A stretch of DNA of 64,000 nucleotides from Chryseobacterium sp. SNU WT5 (GCF_007362475.1 NZ_CP041687.1:2852001-2916000); one strand, 5' to 3'. Counted from the first letter of the stretch, positions 1-8,739 are shown. Made by a program: numbers and translations. The notes: generated by a model from the letters alone, not told the origin.

Positions 1-1
1 A

Positions 2-394
2 CAAAAACCGCATATCAATTATAATTTGATTCCAGGTGTTGTTTACACTTGGCCAGAAGTTGCTGCTGTTGGTAAAACGGAAGAGCAGTTGAAAGCGGAA
101 GGTGTTGCCATTAAAGTGGGTAATTTCCCGATGCGTGCTTTAGGAAGAAGCCGTGCTTCCGGTGATGTTGATGGTTTCATCAAAGTAATCGCTGACGAAA
201 AAACAGATGAGATTTTGGGAGTTCACATGATCGGAGCGAGAGCAGCAGATTTAATAGCAGAAGCGGTTGTGGCAATGGAATACAGAGCAAGTGCTGAAGA
301 TATTTCGAGAATGTCTCACGCTCACCCAACGTATGCAGAAGCTGTGAAAGAAGCGGCTTTGGATGCGACTGGCAAGAGAGCGATTCATTTTTAG
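2..394 (+). CDS. lpdA: Dihydrolipoyl dehydrogenase, C-terminal part (5' end outside window)
   Basis: This is the C-terminal dimerisation domain of dihydrolipoyl dehydrogenase, the E3 flavoprotein that reoxidises lipoamide in 2-oxoacid dehydrogenase complexes. The reading frame is open from base 2, so the start lies before the window; a TTG at 26 is internal. The visible 130 residues hold the interface pattern GVVYTWPEVAAVG, then GVHMIGARAADLIAEAV, and the active-site segment SHAHPTYAE, whose His-Pro-Thr and following Glu form the catalytic His/Glu pair in this family. A strong hairpin terminator follows about 75 bases downstream, so the transcript ends here. The FAD and NAD domains cannot be inspected. 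Mercuric or glutathione reductases share the fold, but the HAHPTYAE context and typical E3 ending make lipoamide dehydrogenase the best call. Confidence 0.93.
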   Translation, partial: QKPHINYNLIPGVVYTWPEVAAVGKTEEQLKAEGVAIKVGNFPMRALGRSRASGDVDGFIKVIADEKTDEILGVHMIGARAADLIAEAVVAMEYRASAEDISRMSHAHPTYAEAVKEAALDATGKRAIHF

Positions 395-470
395 GAAGAG
401 CCAAGTAATAAGGAAAAAGAGCCAAGATGAATTCAAGCATTTTTTGGCGGATCAGTTTATTATAATATAA

Positions 471-498
471 AAGAGAAGTTTCGGCTTCTCTTTTTTTT
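471..498 (+). terminator. Rho-independent terminator after lpdA
   Basis: An 8-bp perfect stem, AAGAGAAG (471-478) and CTTCTCTT (485-492), closes a TTTCGG loop and runs into eight T residues. Confidence 0.85.
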
Positions 499-517
499 GG
501 TTAAAATCATTAAATTT

Positions 518-586
518 ATTTAGAATAATTAAAGATAGTGTTGAAATATTTTTTATATTTGCCGCCTATTTAAAACAATTCTAAAT
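518..586 (+). promoter_or_regulatory. Promoter with two Fur-like dyads before the siderophore receptor
   Basis: A -7 element TATATTTG sits at 554-561. It is flanked by two imperfect 9-1-9 palindromes with the same half-site. At 518-536 the left arm ATTTAGAAT is complete and the right arm is degenerate. At 568-586 the right arm ATTCTAAAT is complete and the left arm has two mismatches. The downstream dyad covers the expected transcription start just before the ATG at 592. From memory, ATTTAGAAT-n-ATTCTAAAT resembles Fur boxes described in related Flavobacteriia; iron control is inferred from this and from the gene content. Confidence 0.55.
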
Positions 587-591
587 AACCT

Positions 592-2772
592 ATGAGAAAA
601 ATAGTTTTGCCGATTGCAGTTATAATGACGTCTGCCGCAATTTATGGTCAAAAAACAGATACTTTAAGATTTGAAAGTATTGATGAAGTCATTCTGAACA
701 ATATCAGAAAAAATGATATTGAATCTTCCAATAAGATGCCGTTGAAATATATTGAGAATACGCAGGTTTATTCTTCGGTCGATAAAACAGTTTTACAAAA
801 TCAGAATATTTTTACGGTTGACGATGCTTTTCGTAACGTGACCGGATTACAGAAAATGTGGAACGCCACGAACCGTTCTGGAGATGGTGGAACCTATATT
901 AATTTAAGAGGTTTTATCGCTTCTAATGGAATGAGAAATGGTATGGTATCTCCTGTTTCTGGTACCATTGATGCTGTGAATTTAGAGAAATTTGAAGTTT
1001 TAAAAGGACCTTCTGGAACTATTTTCGGTAGTAATATTACTTCGTATGGTGGAATTGTAAACCGGGTTACAAAAAAGCCATTTGACAAATTGAAGGGTCA
1101 GGTAACCGTTGCTGGTGGAGGATATGATCTTTATCGTGCTCAGGCTGATCTTAATGTACCTTTAAATAATTCCAAATCGGTCATGTTTAGGCTTAATACG
1201 GCCTATACGACGGAAGGAAACTTCCAGAATAAATCGGTACATAATAGTTACTTTGCATTCGTCCCAAGTTTAACCTGGAAGATCAACGATCAAATTAATT
1301 TGAATGTCGACTACGAAGCATTTGAAAACCGAACTCAGGCAGAACAAAATCTTTTCTTTATTTTTTCTCCGTCTTTATACGGATTCAAAGATATGCACGA
1401 CCTGGAAAGTGCAGGGTTGCAATACAATAAACCATATATTGGGAATGATCTTTATAATAATGGAAAAAGTAGAAATCTTTTCGGCCAATTGAATTATAAA
1501 ATCAGTGATAAGATAAAGTCAACGACGTTATTGAGCAGTTCTTATAGTTTTTCAGATGGCTTCAATCCTTATTTTTATGTCACCACTGCCTCTTATTTAC
1601 CAGATGGAAGCCCGCTTGGATTATATCGCGGTGATCAATCGACCAGAAACAGTAAACAAAAGTATTTTCAGGTTCAGCAAAACTTTAATTTTGATTTTAA
1701 AGTTGGGGAAGTCAGAAACAGGTTGTTGGTTGGGGGAGATTATCTTCAGTCAAAAAGCAACCAACTTTTTGAATATGGCATTATCGACTTTGTTCCCTTG
1801 GCGGGAGATTACAATTATGATAATTTTAATGGGCAGACCGTTAGCGATTTTTATAAAACCAATAGTGTCGGATCTTACCCGATCAAAAATAAACAAAATA
1901 CATACAGCGCATATGTTTCTGAGGTTGCAACAATCGCAGACGGCTTGAATGTGATGGCTTCTTTAAGATATGAAAATAATAATTTTGAAGGAGGTATTTT
2001 AGGCGCTACGGAGGTTTCTCCATATTCACAATCTGCATTTTCCCCAAAATTTGGAGTAGTTTATGAAATTGTAAATAATAAATTTTCAGTTTTTGCGAAC
2101 TATCAAAACAGTTTCAAAAGCAATGGGTATTACATTAATTCTGCGGCAGGAACTACTGCACTTTCAGATCCGGAACGAGCCAATCAGTGGGAGGCAGGAT
2201 TTAAAACAAATTTAATCGGTGGTAAAGTAAATGCTACGGTAAGCTATTATGATATTAAAGTGAAAAATACTTTACAAACGGTAGGTTACACTTCGTCGTC
2301 ATTTGCAATTCAAGATCAAGCGGGAAAAGTAGAAAGCAAAGGAGTAGAATTTGAAGTTAATGCGTATCTGGTAAAAGGGTTTTCTGTTATCGCTGGGGCA
2401 AGCTACAATGATTCTAAATATCTGGAGGTAAACGATGAAACAATATTGGGTAAAAGACCCAATACCGCGTCTTCACCCTGGTTATTGAATTTCAGTGCGA
2501 ATTATCAGTTTGTGGATGGAAAGTTCGAAGGTTTGGGATTTGGAGTTGGCGGAAATTATGCCAATTCCAATAAGATCTTCAACTCTACGACCGCTGTTTT
2601 TGAATTGCCAAAGTATTTAATATTAAATGCCAATGCTTTTTACGATACTCCGAAATTCAGACTTGGGCTAACGGTTGAAAATCTAACTAATGAACACTAC
2701 TGGATTGGATATAGCACTGGAAATCCTCAGAAATTACTGCAGGCTGTAGGAAGCTTTACCTATAAATTTTAA
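592..2772 (+). CDS. TonB-dependent siderophore receptor
   Basis: Outer-membrane receptor that likely imports a ferric siderophore using TonB energy. The 726-residue product starts with a signal peptide (residues 1-19, cut near YG-Q). A plug domain follows at about residues 50-170, with the typical VDDAFRNVTGLQ and LEKFEVLKGPSGTIFG segments. A long beta-barrel then runs to the C-terminal aromatic ending YKF, as expected for an outer-membrane barrel. The order plug, RVTKKP and FRLNTAY matches FhuA/FpvA-type siderophore receptors rather than SusC. No SusD or carboxypeptidase-like N-terminal domain is present. The PepSY membrane protein follows 58 bases downstream and is probably cotranscribed. 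Fur-like dyads flank the promoter, implying induction under iron limitation. The siderophore itself cannot be told from sequence. Confidence 0.92.
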   Translation: MRKIVLPIAVIMTSAAIYGQKTDTLRFESIDEVILNNIRKNDIESSNKMPLKYIENTQVYSSVDKTVLQNQNIFTVDDAFRNVTGLQKMWNATNRSGDGGTYINLRGFIASNGMRNGMVSPVSGTIDAVNLEKFEVLKGPSGTIFGSNITSYGGIVNRVTKKPFDKLKGQVTVAGGGYDLYRAQADLNVPLNNSKSVMFRLNTAYTTEGNFQNKSVHNSYFAFVPSLTWKINDQINLNVDYEAFENRTQAEQNLFFIFSPSLYGFKDMHDLESAGLQYNKPYIGNDLYNNGKSRNLFGQLNYKISDKIKSTTLLSSSYSFSDGFNPYFYVTTASYLPDGSPLGLYRGDQSTRNSKQKYFQVQQNFNFDFKVGEVRNRLLVGGDYLQSKSNQLFEYGIIDFVPLAGDYNYDNFNGQTVSDFYKTNSVGSYPIKNKQNTYSAYVSEVATIADGLNVMASLRYENNNFEGGILGATEVSPYSQSAFSPKFGVVYEIVNNKFSVFANYQNSFKSNGYYINSAAGTTALSDPERANQWEAGFKTNLIGGKVNATVSYYDIKVKNTLQTVGYTSSSFAIQDQAGKVESKGVEFEVNAYLVKGFSVIAGASYNDSKYLEVNDETILGKRPNTASSPWLLNFSANYQFVDGKFEGLGFGVGGNYANSNKIFNSTTAVFELPKYLILNANAFYDTPKFRLGLTVENLTNEHYWIGYSTGNPQKLLQAVGSFTYKF

Positions 2773-2830
2773 TGTAACAAATTATTTAAAAAAACAGCTT
2801 GAAACTTTTCACAAGCATCACTCATAAAAA

Positions 2831-4048
2831 ATGAATAAAAAACACAGGAACAAAACGAAGAAATCATTTGTCAAGAGATGGATTGGCAATTTGCATTTAT
2901 GGTTTGGGCTGGGAATTGGTTTGATCGTATTTATTGTAAGCATCACCGGAGCACTTTATGTTTTTAAAGATGAAGTACAAAATTATCTGCGTAAAGATTT
3001 TATCCATCATTCCGAACAGAATATTGCACAAAAAAAAACACTTCCTTTAAAAGTTTTAGAGAAAAAAGTCGATGCCCAGGTGAAAGAGAAATTCCCTTTG
3101 CATTGGGTGGATATTCCATTGGATAAGTCACGATCTTACCAATTCCATTATTATGAAAATAATCCCGAAGGATGGAATTATTTTAATGAATTGGTGGTGT
3201 ATAAAACGGCTTATGTAAATCCATTTACAGGAAAGGTGCTCTCTGTTCAGGACGAAAAAAACGGATTTTTTAATATAGTTAAATTTATTCACTGGAGCTT
3301 TCTCTTAAAATCAACCTGGGGAAAATATATTGTGGGAATTCCGGTTTTGCTTTTTCTTTTTATGCTGATCTCCGGAATTATTTTATGGTGGCCCAAGAAT
3401 AAAAAAGCAAGAAAGCAACGTTTTTGGTTTCAATGGAAAAATATTAAAACCTGGAGGCGCAAAAATTACGATTTACACAGTATTGTAGGTTTTTATACTT
3501 CTTTCTTTGCCCTGATCTTTACCATTACAGGATTATTCTATTCCTACTTTTTTGTACAGGCGATCATGTACGTTTTGTTTTCGGGTGGCAGTACTGTTTA
3601 TCCTGACTATTCTGCCATAAAAACAACTGCACTGCTAGAAATGCGGACCGATCATACTTTAGATAAAATAGCCTCAAAAGTTGAAGCACTTTATCCTACG
3701 GCTTCTTCTTACAGTTTGGACTTCGGATATGATCATCTCGACGATCATGAACATCCTAATTATGAAGTTTTCGTAAAGCAATTAGATTATTCCTACCATA
3801 TCAATCATCAAATAATTTTCGATGAAAACTCAGGAGAGATGCTGCAAAACAGACCTCATAAAACTAAAAACTTTGGGGAGAAATATGTCGCTGCTAATTA
3901 CGACATTCATGTAGGTGCAATTTTAGGGATATGGGGTAAAATCTTTGCTTTCATTATCAGTCTTGCCTGTGCTTCACTCCCGGTGACTGGATTTTTAGTT
4001 TGGTGGGGAAGAAATAATAAAAAGAATGTGAAACTTAAAGCGATCTAA
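2831..4048 (+). CDS. PepSY-associated membrane protein (iron-uptake partner)
   Basis: A 405-residue inner-membrane protein of the PepSY_TM family (PiuB-like). It shows four hydrophobic segments: about residues 24-46, 164-189, 215-245 and 368-396. A large periplasmic PepSY-like region lies between segments 1 and 2, and another between 3 and 4. Conserved histidines occur near the membrane faces (HLWFGLGIG, FIHWSFLLKS, YDLHSIVGFY, YDIHVGAILG), in line with a possible haem or metal role. Such genes often sit beside TonB siderophore receptors and are thought to help release or reduce iron from siderophores; that function is inference. It shares the transcription unit of the receptor upstream and ends at a hairpin terminator. 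Confidence 0.88.
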   Translation: MNKKHRNKTKKSFVKRWIGNLHLWFGLGIGLIVFIVSITGALYVFKDEVQNYLRKDFIHHSEQNIAQKKTLPLKVLEKKVDAQVKEKFPLHWVDIPLDKSRSYQFHYYENNPEGWNYFNELVVYKTAYVNPFTGKVLSVQDEKNGFFNIVKFIHWSFLLKSTWGKYIVGIPVLLFLFMLISGIILWWPKNKKARKQRFWFQWKNIKTWRRKNYDLHSIVGFYTSFFALIFTITGLFYSYFFVQAIMYVLFSGGSTVYPDYSAIKTTALLEMRTDHTLDKIASKVEALYPTASSYSLDFGYDHLDDHEHPNYEVFVKQLDYSYHINHQIIFDENSGEMLQNRPHKTKNFGEKYVAANYDIHVGAILGIWGKIFAFIISLACASLPVTGFLVWWGRNNKKNVKLKAI

Positions 4049-4082
4049 TAATTTGTATTGAAAAAGAAGAAAATATTTAAAA

Positions 4083-4116
4083 AAAAGCTGTCTCAAAAAA
4101 TGAAACAGCTTTTAAA
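4083..4116. terminator. Bidirectional terminator between convergent genes
   Basis: The arms AAAAGCTGT (4083-4091) and ACAGCTTTT (4105-4113) form a 9-bp stem with A and T runs on either side, so it can end both the PepSY gene and the facing repeat-protein gene. Confidence 0.75.
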
Positions 4117-4137
4117 AATTTTATAAAAGAATTTTTT

Positions 4138-6012
4138 CTAATTCTTAATCACTTTCGTCACAGATTTCCCAACTTTAAATAAATAAATTCCATTTGGTAA
4201 ATTACTGGTATTGATTGTGTTTTTAGAATTATTATTTAAAGATTTTCTAAGAACCATTTTTCCGTTTATATCATAAACTTCTAATTGAGAGTTATCAGAA
4301 TTTTTTAGTTCTAAAATGGCTTCGTTGTGAACTGGATTTGGATAAAGAACTATATTATTTTTAGAATTACTTTCTGAAGTACTCAAAATTGGAGCACCAA
4401 TTATTGGACTAAAATCTTTCCAAACGTTCGCTGCTTGGTAAGCCGAAACGCTCGAAGAAGGAACAGTCAAACTACAGTTGCTTTGATTTACTCCACCAAA
4501 AACAGCTGCATTGACTGTTAAAGGTGTTGCAAGATTGCATATTACAGAAGTTAAATTAGTGCCATAAAAAGCATAATTTCCAATAGAAGTTACAGAATTT
4601 GGAATTGTAACTGAAGTTAAATCACTACAATCAGCAAAAGCCTGATTTCCAATAGAAGTTACAGAATTACCAATTGTGAGCGAAGATAAACTTGAACAAC
4701 CATAAAAAGCATAATTTCCAATAGAGATTACAGAATTGGGAATCGTAAGCGAAGCTAATTTAGAACAACCGTAAAAAGCTCCAGCCCCCAGAGATATCAA
4801 AGAATCTGGGAGTATAATCGAAGTTAAACCTGTACAATAAGTAAAAGCATAATCTTCAATAGAAGTTACAGAATCTGGAATGATTAGCGAAGTTAATTTA
4901 GAACAACCGTAAAAAGCTCCAGCCCCCAGAGATATCAAAGAATCTGGGAGTATAATCGAAGTTAAACCTGTACAATAAGAAAAAGCATAATCTTCAATAG
5001 AAGTTACAGAATCTGGAATGATAAGCGAAGTTAAACCAAAACAATACCCAAAAGCTCCATTTTTAATAGAAGTAACAGAACTTGGAATTGTTATGGAACT
5101 TAAAACTTTACAATCATAAAAAGCAGAAATTCCAATTGAAGTTACGCTATTACCTATTGTAACTGAACTTAAAACTTCACAACCATAAAAAGCATAATTT
5201 CCAATTGAAGTTACAGAATCTGGAATTATAACCGAAGTTAAACCTGCACAATAATAGAATGCCGCCTCTCCGATAGAAGTTACAGTATAAGTTTTTGTAC
5301 CATTGGTGACGGCAGGAGGTATCGTTGCGACGCCAGCAAAACTACTATTAGAACCAACTTCCACTTTATTGGGACCAATTACTTTGTAGTTAATTCCGCC
5401 CACTGTAAAAGTTTGAGGCTCAATTGGACTAAAAGCCATCCAAACATCCGCTGCTTGGTAAGCCGAAACGCTTCCGGAAGGAACTGTTAAACTACATGCA
5501 GACTGGTTTACGTTTTCAAAAATATTGGTGTTAATTGCTAAAGGTATTTCAATATTGCAGATCACAGAAGTTAAACCTGTACAATCATAAAAGGCATAAT
5601 CTCCAATAGAAGCTACAGAACTACCAATGGTAATCGAAGTTAGATTAGTACAGGATTCGAAAGCACTACCTCCAATATAATTTACGGAATTTGGAATTGA
5701 GATTGAAGTCAGACCAGAACAATTCATAAAAGCAGCATTTCCAATAGAGGTAATCGGTCCTTCAATTGTAAGGTTCGTTAAACCGGTACAAGACTGAAAA
5801 GCATTGTCTCCGATAGAAGTTACACTGTAGGTCATACCATTGGTTACGGTAGCAGGTATCATTGCTGCCCCACTAAAACCAGGATTTGTACTAACTTCCA
5901 CAGTGGTAGCGCCTGTGATATTGTAATTAATGCCATCCACATTAAAAGTTTGTGCAGAAGCAAAAACAGTAGTGATGAAACAAAACAAGAGAACAGATAA
6001 ATTTTTAAGCAT
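4138..6012 (-). CDS. BspA-type leucine-rich-repeat surface protein with T9SS sorting tail
   Basis: A secreted or cell-surface protein made of BspA-like (LRR_5) leucine-rich repeats of about 23 residues, such as IPDSVTSIEDYAFSYCTGLT. A signal peptide ends near ASAQ. The repeats form two blocks, each opening with a TFxVxGINYxxxG segment. The last 70 residues carry a type A T9SS sorting domain (VLYPNPVHNEAILEL, then DINGKMVL and NGIYLFKV), so export by the type IX system and surface anchoring are expected. I start it at the ATG at 6012: the longer frame from TTG at 6033 overlaps a -7 element (TAAATTTG, 6038-6031), and the paralogue at 6574-7704 starts at the equivalent Met. A 138-bp stretch is tandemly duplicated inside. 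Ligand unknown; adhesion is a possible role. Confidence 0.88.
   Translation of the reverse strand: MLKNLSVLLFCFITTVFASAQTFNVDGINYNITGATTVEVSTNPGFSGAAMIPATVTNGMTYSVTSIGDNAFQSCTGLTNLTIEGPITSIGNAAFMNCSGLTSISIPNSVNYIGGSAFESCTNLTSITIGSSVASIGDYAFYDCTGLTSVICNIEIPLAINTNIFENVNQSACSLTVPSGSVSAYQAADVWMAFSPIEPQTFTVGGINYKVIGPNKVEVGSNSSFAGVATIPPAVTNGTKTYTVTSIGEAAFYYCAGLTSVIIPDSVTSIGNYAFYGCEVLSSVTIGNSVTSIGISAFYDCKVLSSITIPSSVTSIKNGAFGYCFGLTSLIIPDSVTSIEDYAFSYCTGLTSIILPDSLISLGAGAFYGCSKLTSLIIPDSVTSIEDYAFTYCTGLTSIILPDSLISLGAGAFYGCSKLASLTIPNSVISIGNYAFYGCSSLSSLTIGNSVTSIGNQAFADCSDLTSVTIPNSVTSIGNYAFYGTNLTSVICNLATPLTVNAAVFGGVNQSNCSLTVPSSSVSAYQAANVWKDFSPIIGAPILSTSESNSKNNIVLYPNPVHNEAILELKNSDNSQLEVYDINGKMVLRKSLNNNSKNTINTSNLPNGIYLFKVGKSVTKVIKN
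4753..5028 (-). repeat. Near-identical 138-bp tandem duplication inside the LRR gene
   Basis: Two copies (about 4753-4890 and 4891-5028) differ at only a few bases. The period is exact: the decamer gaacaaccgt begins at 4763 and again at 4901. The unit is 46 codons, that is two 23-residue LRR units, so duplication keeps frame. Confidence 0.9.
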
Positions 6013-6515
6013 AATTATTATTTTGTTTTTCAAATTTATTAATAAATGTTTAAAAAACGTTTATTTATATCCTGTTTATTTTTGTCATTCTATAAAAATA
6101 AATAGATTTTATTGAATATTCTATTTTTATAAGATAGGTTTAAAGTAAATGGCAGTCTCAATCCTATGAAATCAGTAGAGATATTTAAAAAACAAAATAC
6201 GTAATGTTGCGATATTTATTAGATCTTCATTTTTAAATTATTATTTAATTCTATATCTGCAAATCGTTATTAATGTATTTTCTCTGCGAACTTTACTAAA
6301 TGAAATGCGTTTTCGAACCTTAAAAAAAAGCGTGTAAACAGCATTTATATTTTAAATCTTTGCGTCCCGATGGCTATCGGGATTGTGTTTATAATTTGAA
6401 ACATATTTGAACACGGATATACATATTAGTTAATGTCAGTTTTACTAACCTAAAATTACATATAATTTAATCCATTAAAACAAAACGAACACCGGTATGA
6501 CCCAATTTATATAGG
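6013..6515. other. AT-rich intergenic spacer upstream of the first LRR gene
   Basis: No credible coding frame is seen on either strand. The left edge holds the minus-strand -7 element TAAATTTG (6038-6031). The centre holds a dispersed non-coding repeat (6252-6420). The right end leads into a decayed copy of the cvfB start. Confidence 0.6.
6252..6420. repeat. Dispersed non-coding repeat, copy 1, with a CCCGAT/ATCGGG palindrome
   Basis: The segment is similar to 59499-59655, sharing for example TTTTCTCTGCGAACTTTACT and the following AATGAAATGC. A weaker third copy lies at 52142-52225. Copy 1 also holds the palindrome CCCGATGGCTATCGGG at 6366-6381, a form common in flavobacterial intergenic DNA as I recall. 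Confidence 0.6.
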
Positions 6516-6573
6516 TCGCAGAAAAAAATATTCTGGATTATTTCTGGAAGATGAATAGGATAAAAGATTATTT
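6516..6573 (+). pseudogene. Decayed fragment of the 5' end of cvfB
   Basis: This stretch matches the start of the intact gene at 7851 (its bases about 7881-7945, codons 11-32). The shared core includes TCGCAGAAAAAAA and GGATTATTTCTGGAAGATGAA. One single-base indel and an in-frame stop break it. Similarity continues, weaker, right up to the stop codon of the adjoining LRR gene. It is a remnant of a local duplication, not a working gene. Confidence 0.7.
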
Positions 6574-7704
6574 TTAGTTTTTCAGAACTTTCGTAACCGT
6601 TTTACCAACTTTAAATAAGTATATACCATTACTTAGACGAGAAGTATTGATTAGATTTGAAGTATTGTTATTCAATGTTTTTTCAAGAATAATTCTGCCG
6701 TTACTGTCATAAATTTCCAAATGATTGCTTTCCGAATTTTTTAATTCTAAAACGGTTTCATTGTGAACGGGATTTGGGTAAATTGAAATAGTATTTTGAT
6801 TTGCAATATTTTTAGTACTTAAAATAGGATTGCCTAATATAGGATTGAAATTTTTCCACACATCAGCCAACTGATAACTGCTAACACTATTTGTAGGAAC
6901 TGTTAAACTGCAATTTGCCTGGTTAACATTTTCAAAAACGTCAGTCCCAATGGTTAATGGTGAACTTATAGCGCAGGAAATCGAATTTAAATTCGTGCAA
7001 TTTCCAAAGCTTTTAGTGCCTATAGAAATTACAGATTCTGGTATTACAACTGATTGCAAATTGGTACAAAATTCAAATGCATAATCACCAATTGTAGAAA
7101 CCGAATTAGGAATGGTAACTGTAGTTAAATTGGTACATCTCGTAAATGCTTTATAAGGAATTGAAGTAATGCTATTAGGAATCGAAATAGAAGTTAATCC
7201 AGAAAATTCAAAAGCAGATTCACCGATGGAAGTAACCGAATTAGGAATGGTAATCGATGCTAAACCAGAACATCTTGCAAAACATTTGGTTGGAATAGCA
7301 GTTATAGAATCTGGGATAATAATGGAAGTCAAATTTGTACAAAACTCAAACCCTGATTCTCCTATAGAAGTTACAGAATTGGGAATGGAAACCGAATTTA
7401 AATTGCTGCATCTTGAAAAACTTTTATAACCAATTTTGGTAACAGTATTGGGGATGATAACAGAAGTTAAATTAGCACAAAATTCAAAGGCATAGTCTCC
7501 AATAGAAGTAACTGCATACTGCGTTCCACCATAGTCAACAGATGAAGGAATTGTTAGCGCTCCTGTATAACATGAATTGGTAACTTCTACATTAGTTGTT
7601 GCGCCAAGGACTTTGTAATTAATATCGTTTACGGTGAAGGTTTGCGCAGTTATGAATATTAAAGAAATAAAACTACATACTAAAAAAGATAAATTTTTAA
7701 TCAT
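6574..7704 (-). CDS. BspA-type leucine-rich-repeat surface protein, shorter paralogue
   Basis: A 376-residue paralogue of the LRR protein at 4138-6012. It has a signal peptide (start MIKNLSFLVCSF, cut near ITAQ), one TFTVNDINYKVLG opening segment, and about nine LRR_5 repeats of 23 residues such as IPNSVTSIGESGFEFCTNLTS. The same C-terminal T9SS sorting domain follows (SIYPNPVHNETVLELKNSES to the final VTKVLKN). It should be exported through the type IX system and attached to the surface. The sorting tail is closely similar to that of its neighbour, while the repeat number differs, so the two genes probably arose by local duplication. The decayed cvfB fragment touching its stop codon supports this. 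No catalytic domain is visible; adhesion or protein binding is a guess. Confidence 0.88.
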   Translation of the reverse strand: MIKNLSFLVCSFISLIFITAQTFTVNDINYKVLGATTNVEVTNSCYTGALTIPSSVDYGGTQYAVTSIGDYAFEFCANLTSVIIPNTVTKIGYKSFSRCSNLNSVSIPNSVTSIGESGFEFCTNLTSIIIPDSITAIPTKCFARCSGLASITIPNSVTSIGESAFEFSGLTSISIPNSITSIPYKAFTRCTNLTTVTIPNSVSTIGDYAFEFCTNLQSVVIPESVISIGTKSFGNCTNLNSISCAISSPLTIGTDVFENVNQANCSLTVPTNSVSSYQLADVWKNFNPILGNPILSTKNIANQNTISIYPNPVHNETVLELKNSESNHLEIYDSNGRIILEKTLNNNTSNLINTSRLSNGIYLFKVGKTVTKVLKN

Positions 7705-7799
7705 AATAATAAATTTTAAAAGTTATAATGTTAAAGTTACTTAAAATAACTGCAACTTAACAATACCCGAAATAGTTTTCTATCTCAATTTTATTAAAC

Positions 7800-7807
7800 T
7801 AAATTTG
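7800..7807 (+). promoter_or_regulatory. -7 element for cvfB
   Basis: TAAATTTG fits the Bacteroidota consensus TAnnTTTG. A T-rich stretch (TTTTC at 7776-7780) lies at the right distance for a weak -33 element. The expected leader to the ATG at 7851 is about 40 bases. Confidence 0.5.
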
Positions 7808-7850
7808 CATTTCTAATTCTATAAGTAGAAATCATCATTAATATAGTAAC

Positions 7851-8693
7851 ATGCAAATCGGACAAACTCAACTATTAAAAATCGCAGAAAAAAATTACTC
7901 AGGATTATTTCTGGAAGATGAAGAGGGAGAAAGATGTTTCTTACCGAAAATTTTCGCATCTGAAGACGCGGAGATTGGTGATGAAATGGAAGTTTTCGTT
8001 TATCAGGACGATGATAAATTAAAGGCAACCACGGAAAAGCCATACGCAGAAATAGGAGAGTACGCCATCATGACCTGTGTGCAGAGTTTACCAAGTGGTG
8101 CGTTTATGGACTGGGGAATCATCAAAGATTTGTTTGTTCCTTACAAACAACAGCGTGCGAAAATCATTGAAGGAAAGAAATATCTTGTTTATGTTTATAT
8201 TGATGAGTTTTTAGAATTGATCACCGGAACCACAAGATTTAAGAAAAATCCAAGTTATGAAAATCTCCCGTATCAAAAAGGGGAGAAAGTGAATTTAATA
8301 GTTGCCGGCGAAAGTGAATTGGGCTGGAATGTGGTGATCGATAAAAAATATATTGGTCTAATTTATACGTCGGATGTTTATAAGAAACTTTTTCCGTTAT
8401 CAGAAGAAGTTGGTTATATTAAAACGATACGGGAAGACGGAAAAATCGATGTTTCGCTTCAACCTGAAGGGTATGAAAATATCGATGAATTTCAGAAGAT
8501 CATCATTGACAAGCTGGAATTGAATTATGGTTTAATTTACCTTTCAGATAAATCGACACCCGAAGAAATTAAAGATGAATTGCAAATGAGCAAAAAGAAT
8601 TTCAAGAAAGCAATCGGTGGTTTATACCGGGACAAGAAAATTGAGATTTTGGAAGATAAAATAAGATTGATTACGGAAGACGAAATCAAATAA
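7851..8693 (+). CDS. cvfB: S1-like RNA-binding protein of the CvfB family
   Basis: The 280-residue product matches the CvfB/YitL family: tandem S1-like OB-fold domains in about residues 1-210, then a C-terminal winged helix (about 220-280, segment TPEEIKDELQMSKKNFKKAIGGLYR). In Firmicutes CvfB binds RNA and affects virulence-factor expression; its role in Bacteroidota is not settled. Typical segments are MDWGIIKDLFVPYKQQ and YTSDVYKKLFPLSEEVG. Length equals the family norm, and the Met at 7851 sits 43 bases after a good -7 element. The gene stands alone between divergent and convergent neighbours and ends at a strong palindromic terminator. A broken copy of its first codons lies at 6516-6573. 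Confidence 0.9.
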   Translation: MQIGQTQLLKIAEKNYSGLFLEDEEGERCFLPKIFASEDAEIGDEMEVFVYQDDDKLKATTEKPYAEIGEYAIMTCVQSLPSGAFMDWGIIKDLFVPYKQQRAKIIEGKKYLVYVYIDEFLELITGTTRFKKNPSYENLPYQKGEKVNLIVAGESELGWNVVIDKKYIGLIYTSDVYKKLFPLSEEVGYIKTIREDGKIDVSLQPEGYENIDEFQKIIIDKLELNYGLIYLSDKSTPEEIKDELQMSKKNFKKAIGGLYRDKKIEILEDKIRLITEDEIK

Positions 8694-8710
8694 TCCATTT
8701 TTAAAAATAA

Positions 8711-8739
8711 AAAAAGAGCAGAAATTTCTGCTCTTTTTT
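8711..8739. terminator. Bidirectional terminator between cvfB and the flotillin gene
   Basis: The segment around GAGCAGAAATTTCTGCTC is a perfect palindrome bordered by A and T tracts, so it reads as a terminator on both strands. Confidence 0.85.

Noticed and set aside
4400-5850. Regular repeats of about 69 bases resembling a CRISPR array
   Set aside because: The periodicity is that of 23-residue leucine-rich repeats in an open frame; there are no constant direct repeats with unique spacers and no cas genes.
6013-6033. Longer N-terminus of the first LRR protein from TTG at 6033
   Set aside because: The extra codons overlap a promoter element, and the paralogue begins at the position of the internal Met.
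7169-7429. Plus-strand frame opposite the second LRR gene with repetitive protein
   Set aside because: The repetition mirrors the LRR-coding strand; it has no independent signal.
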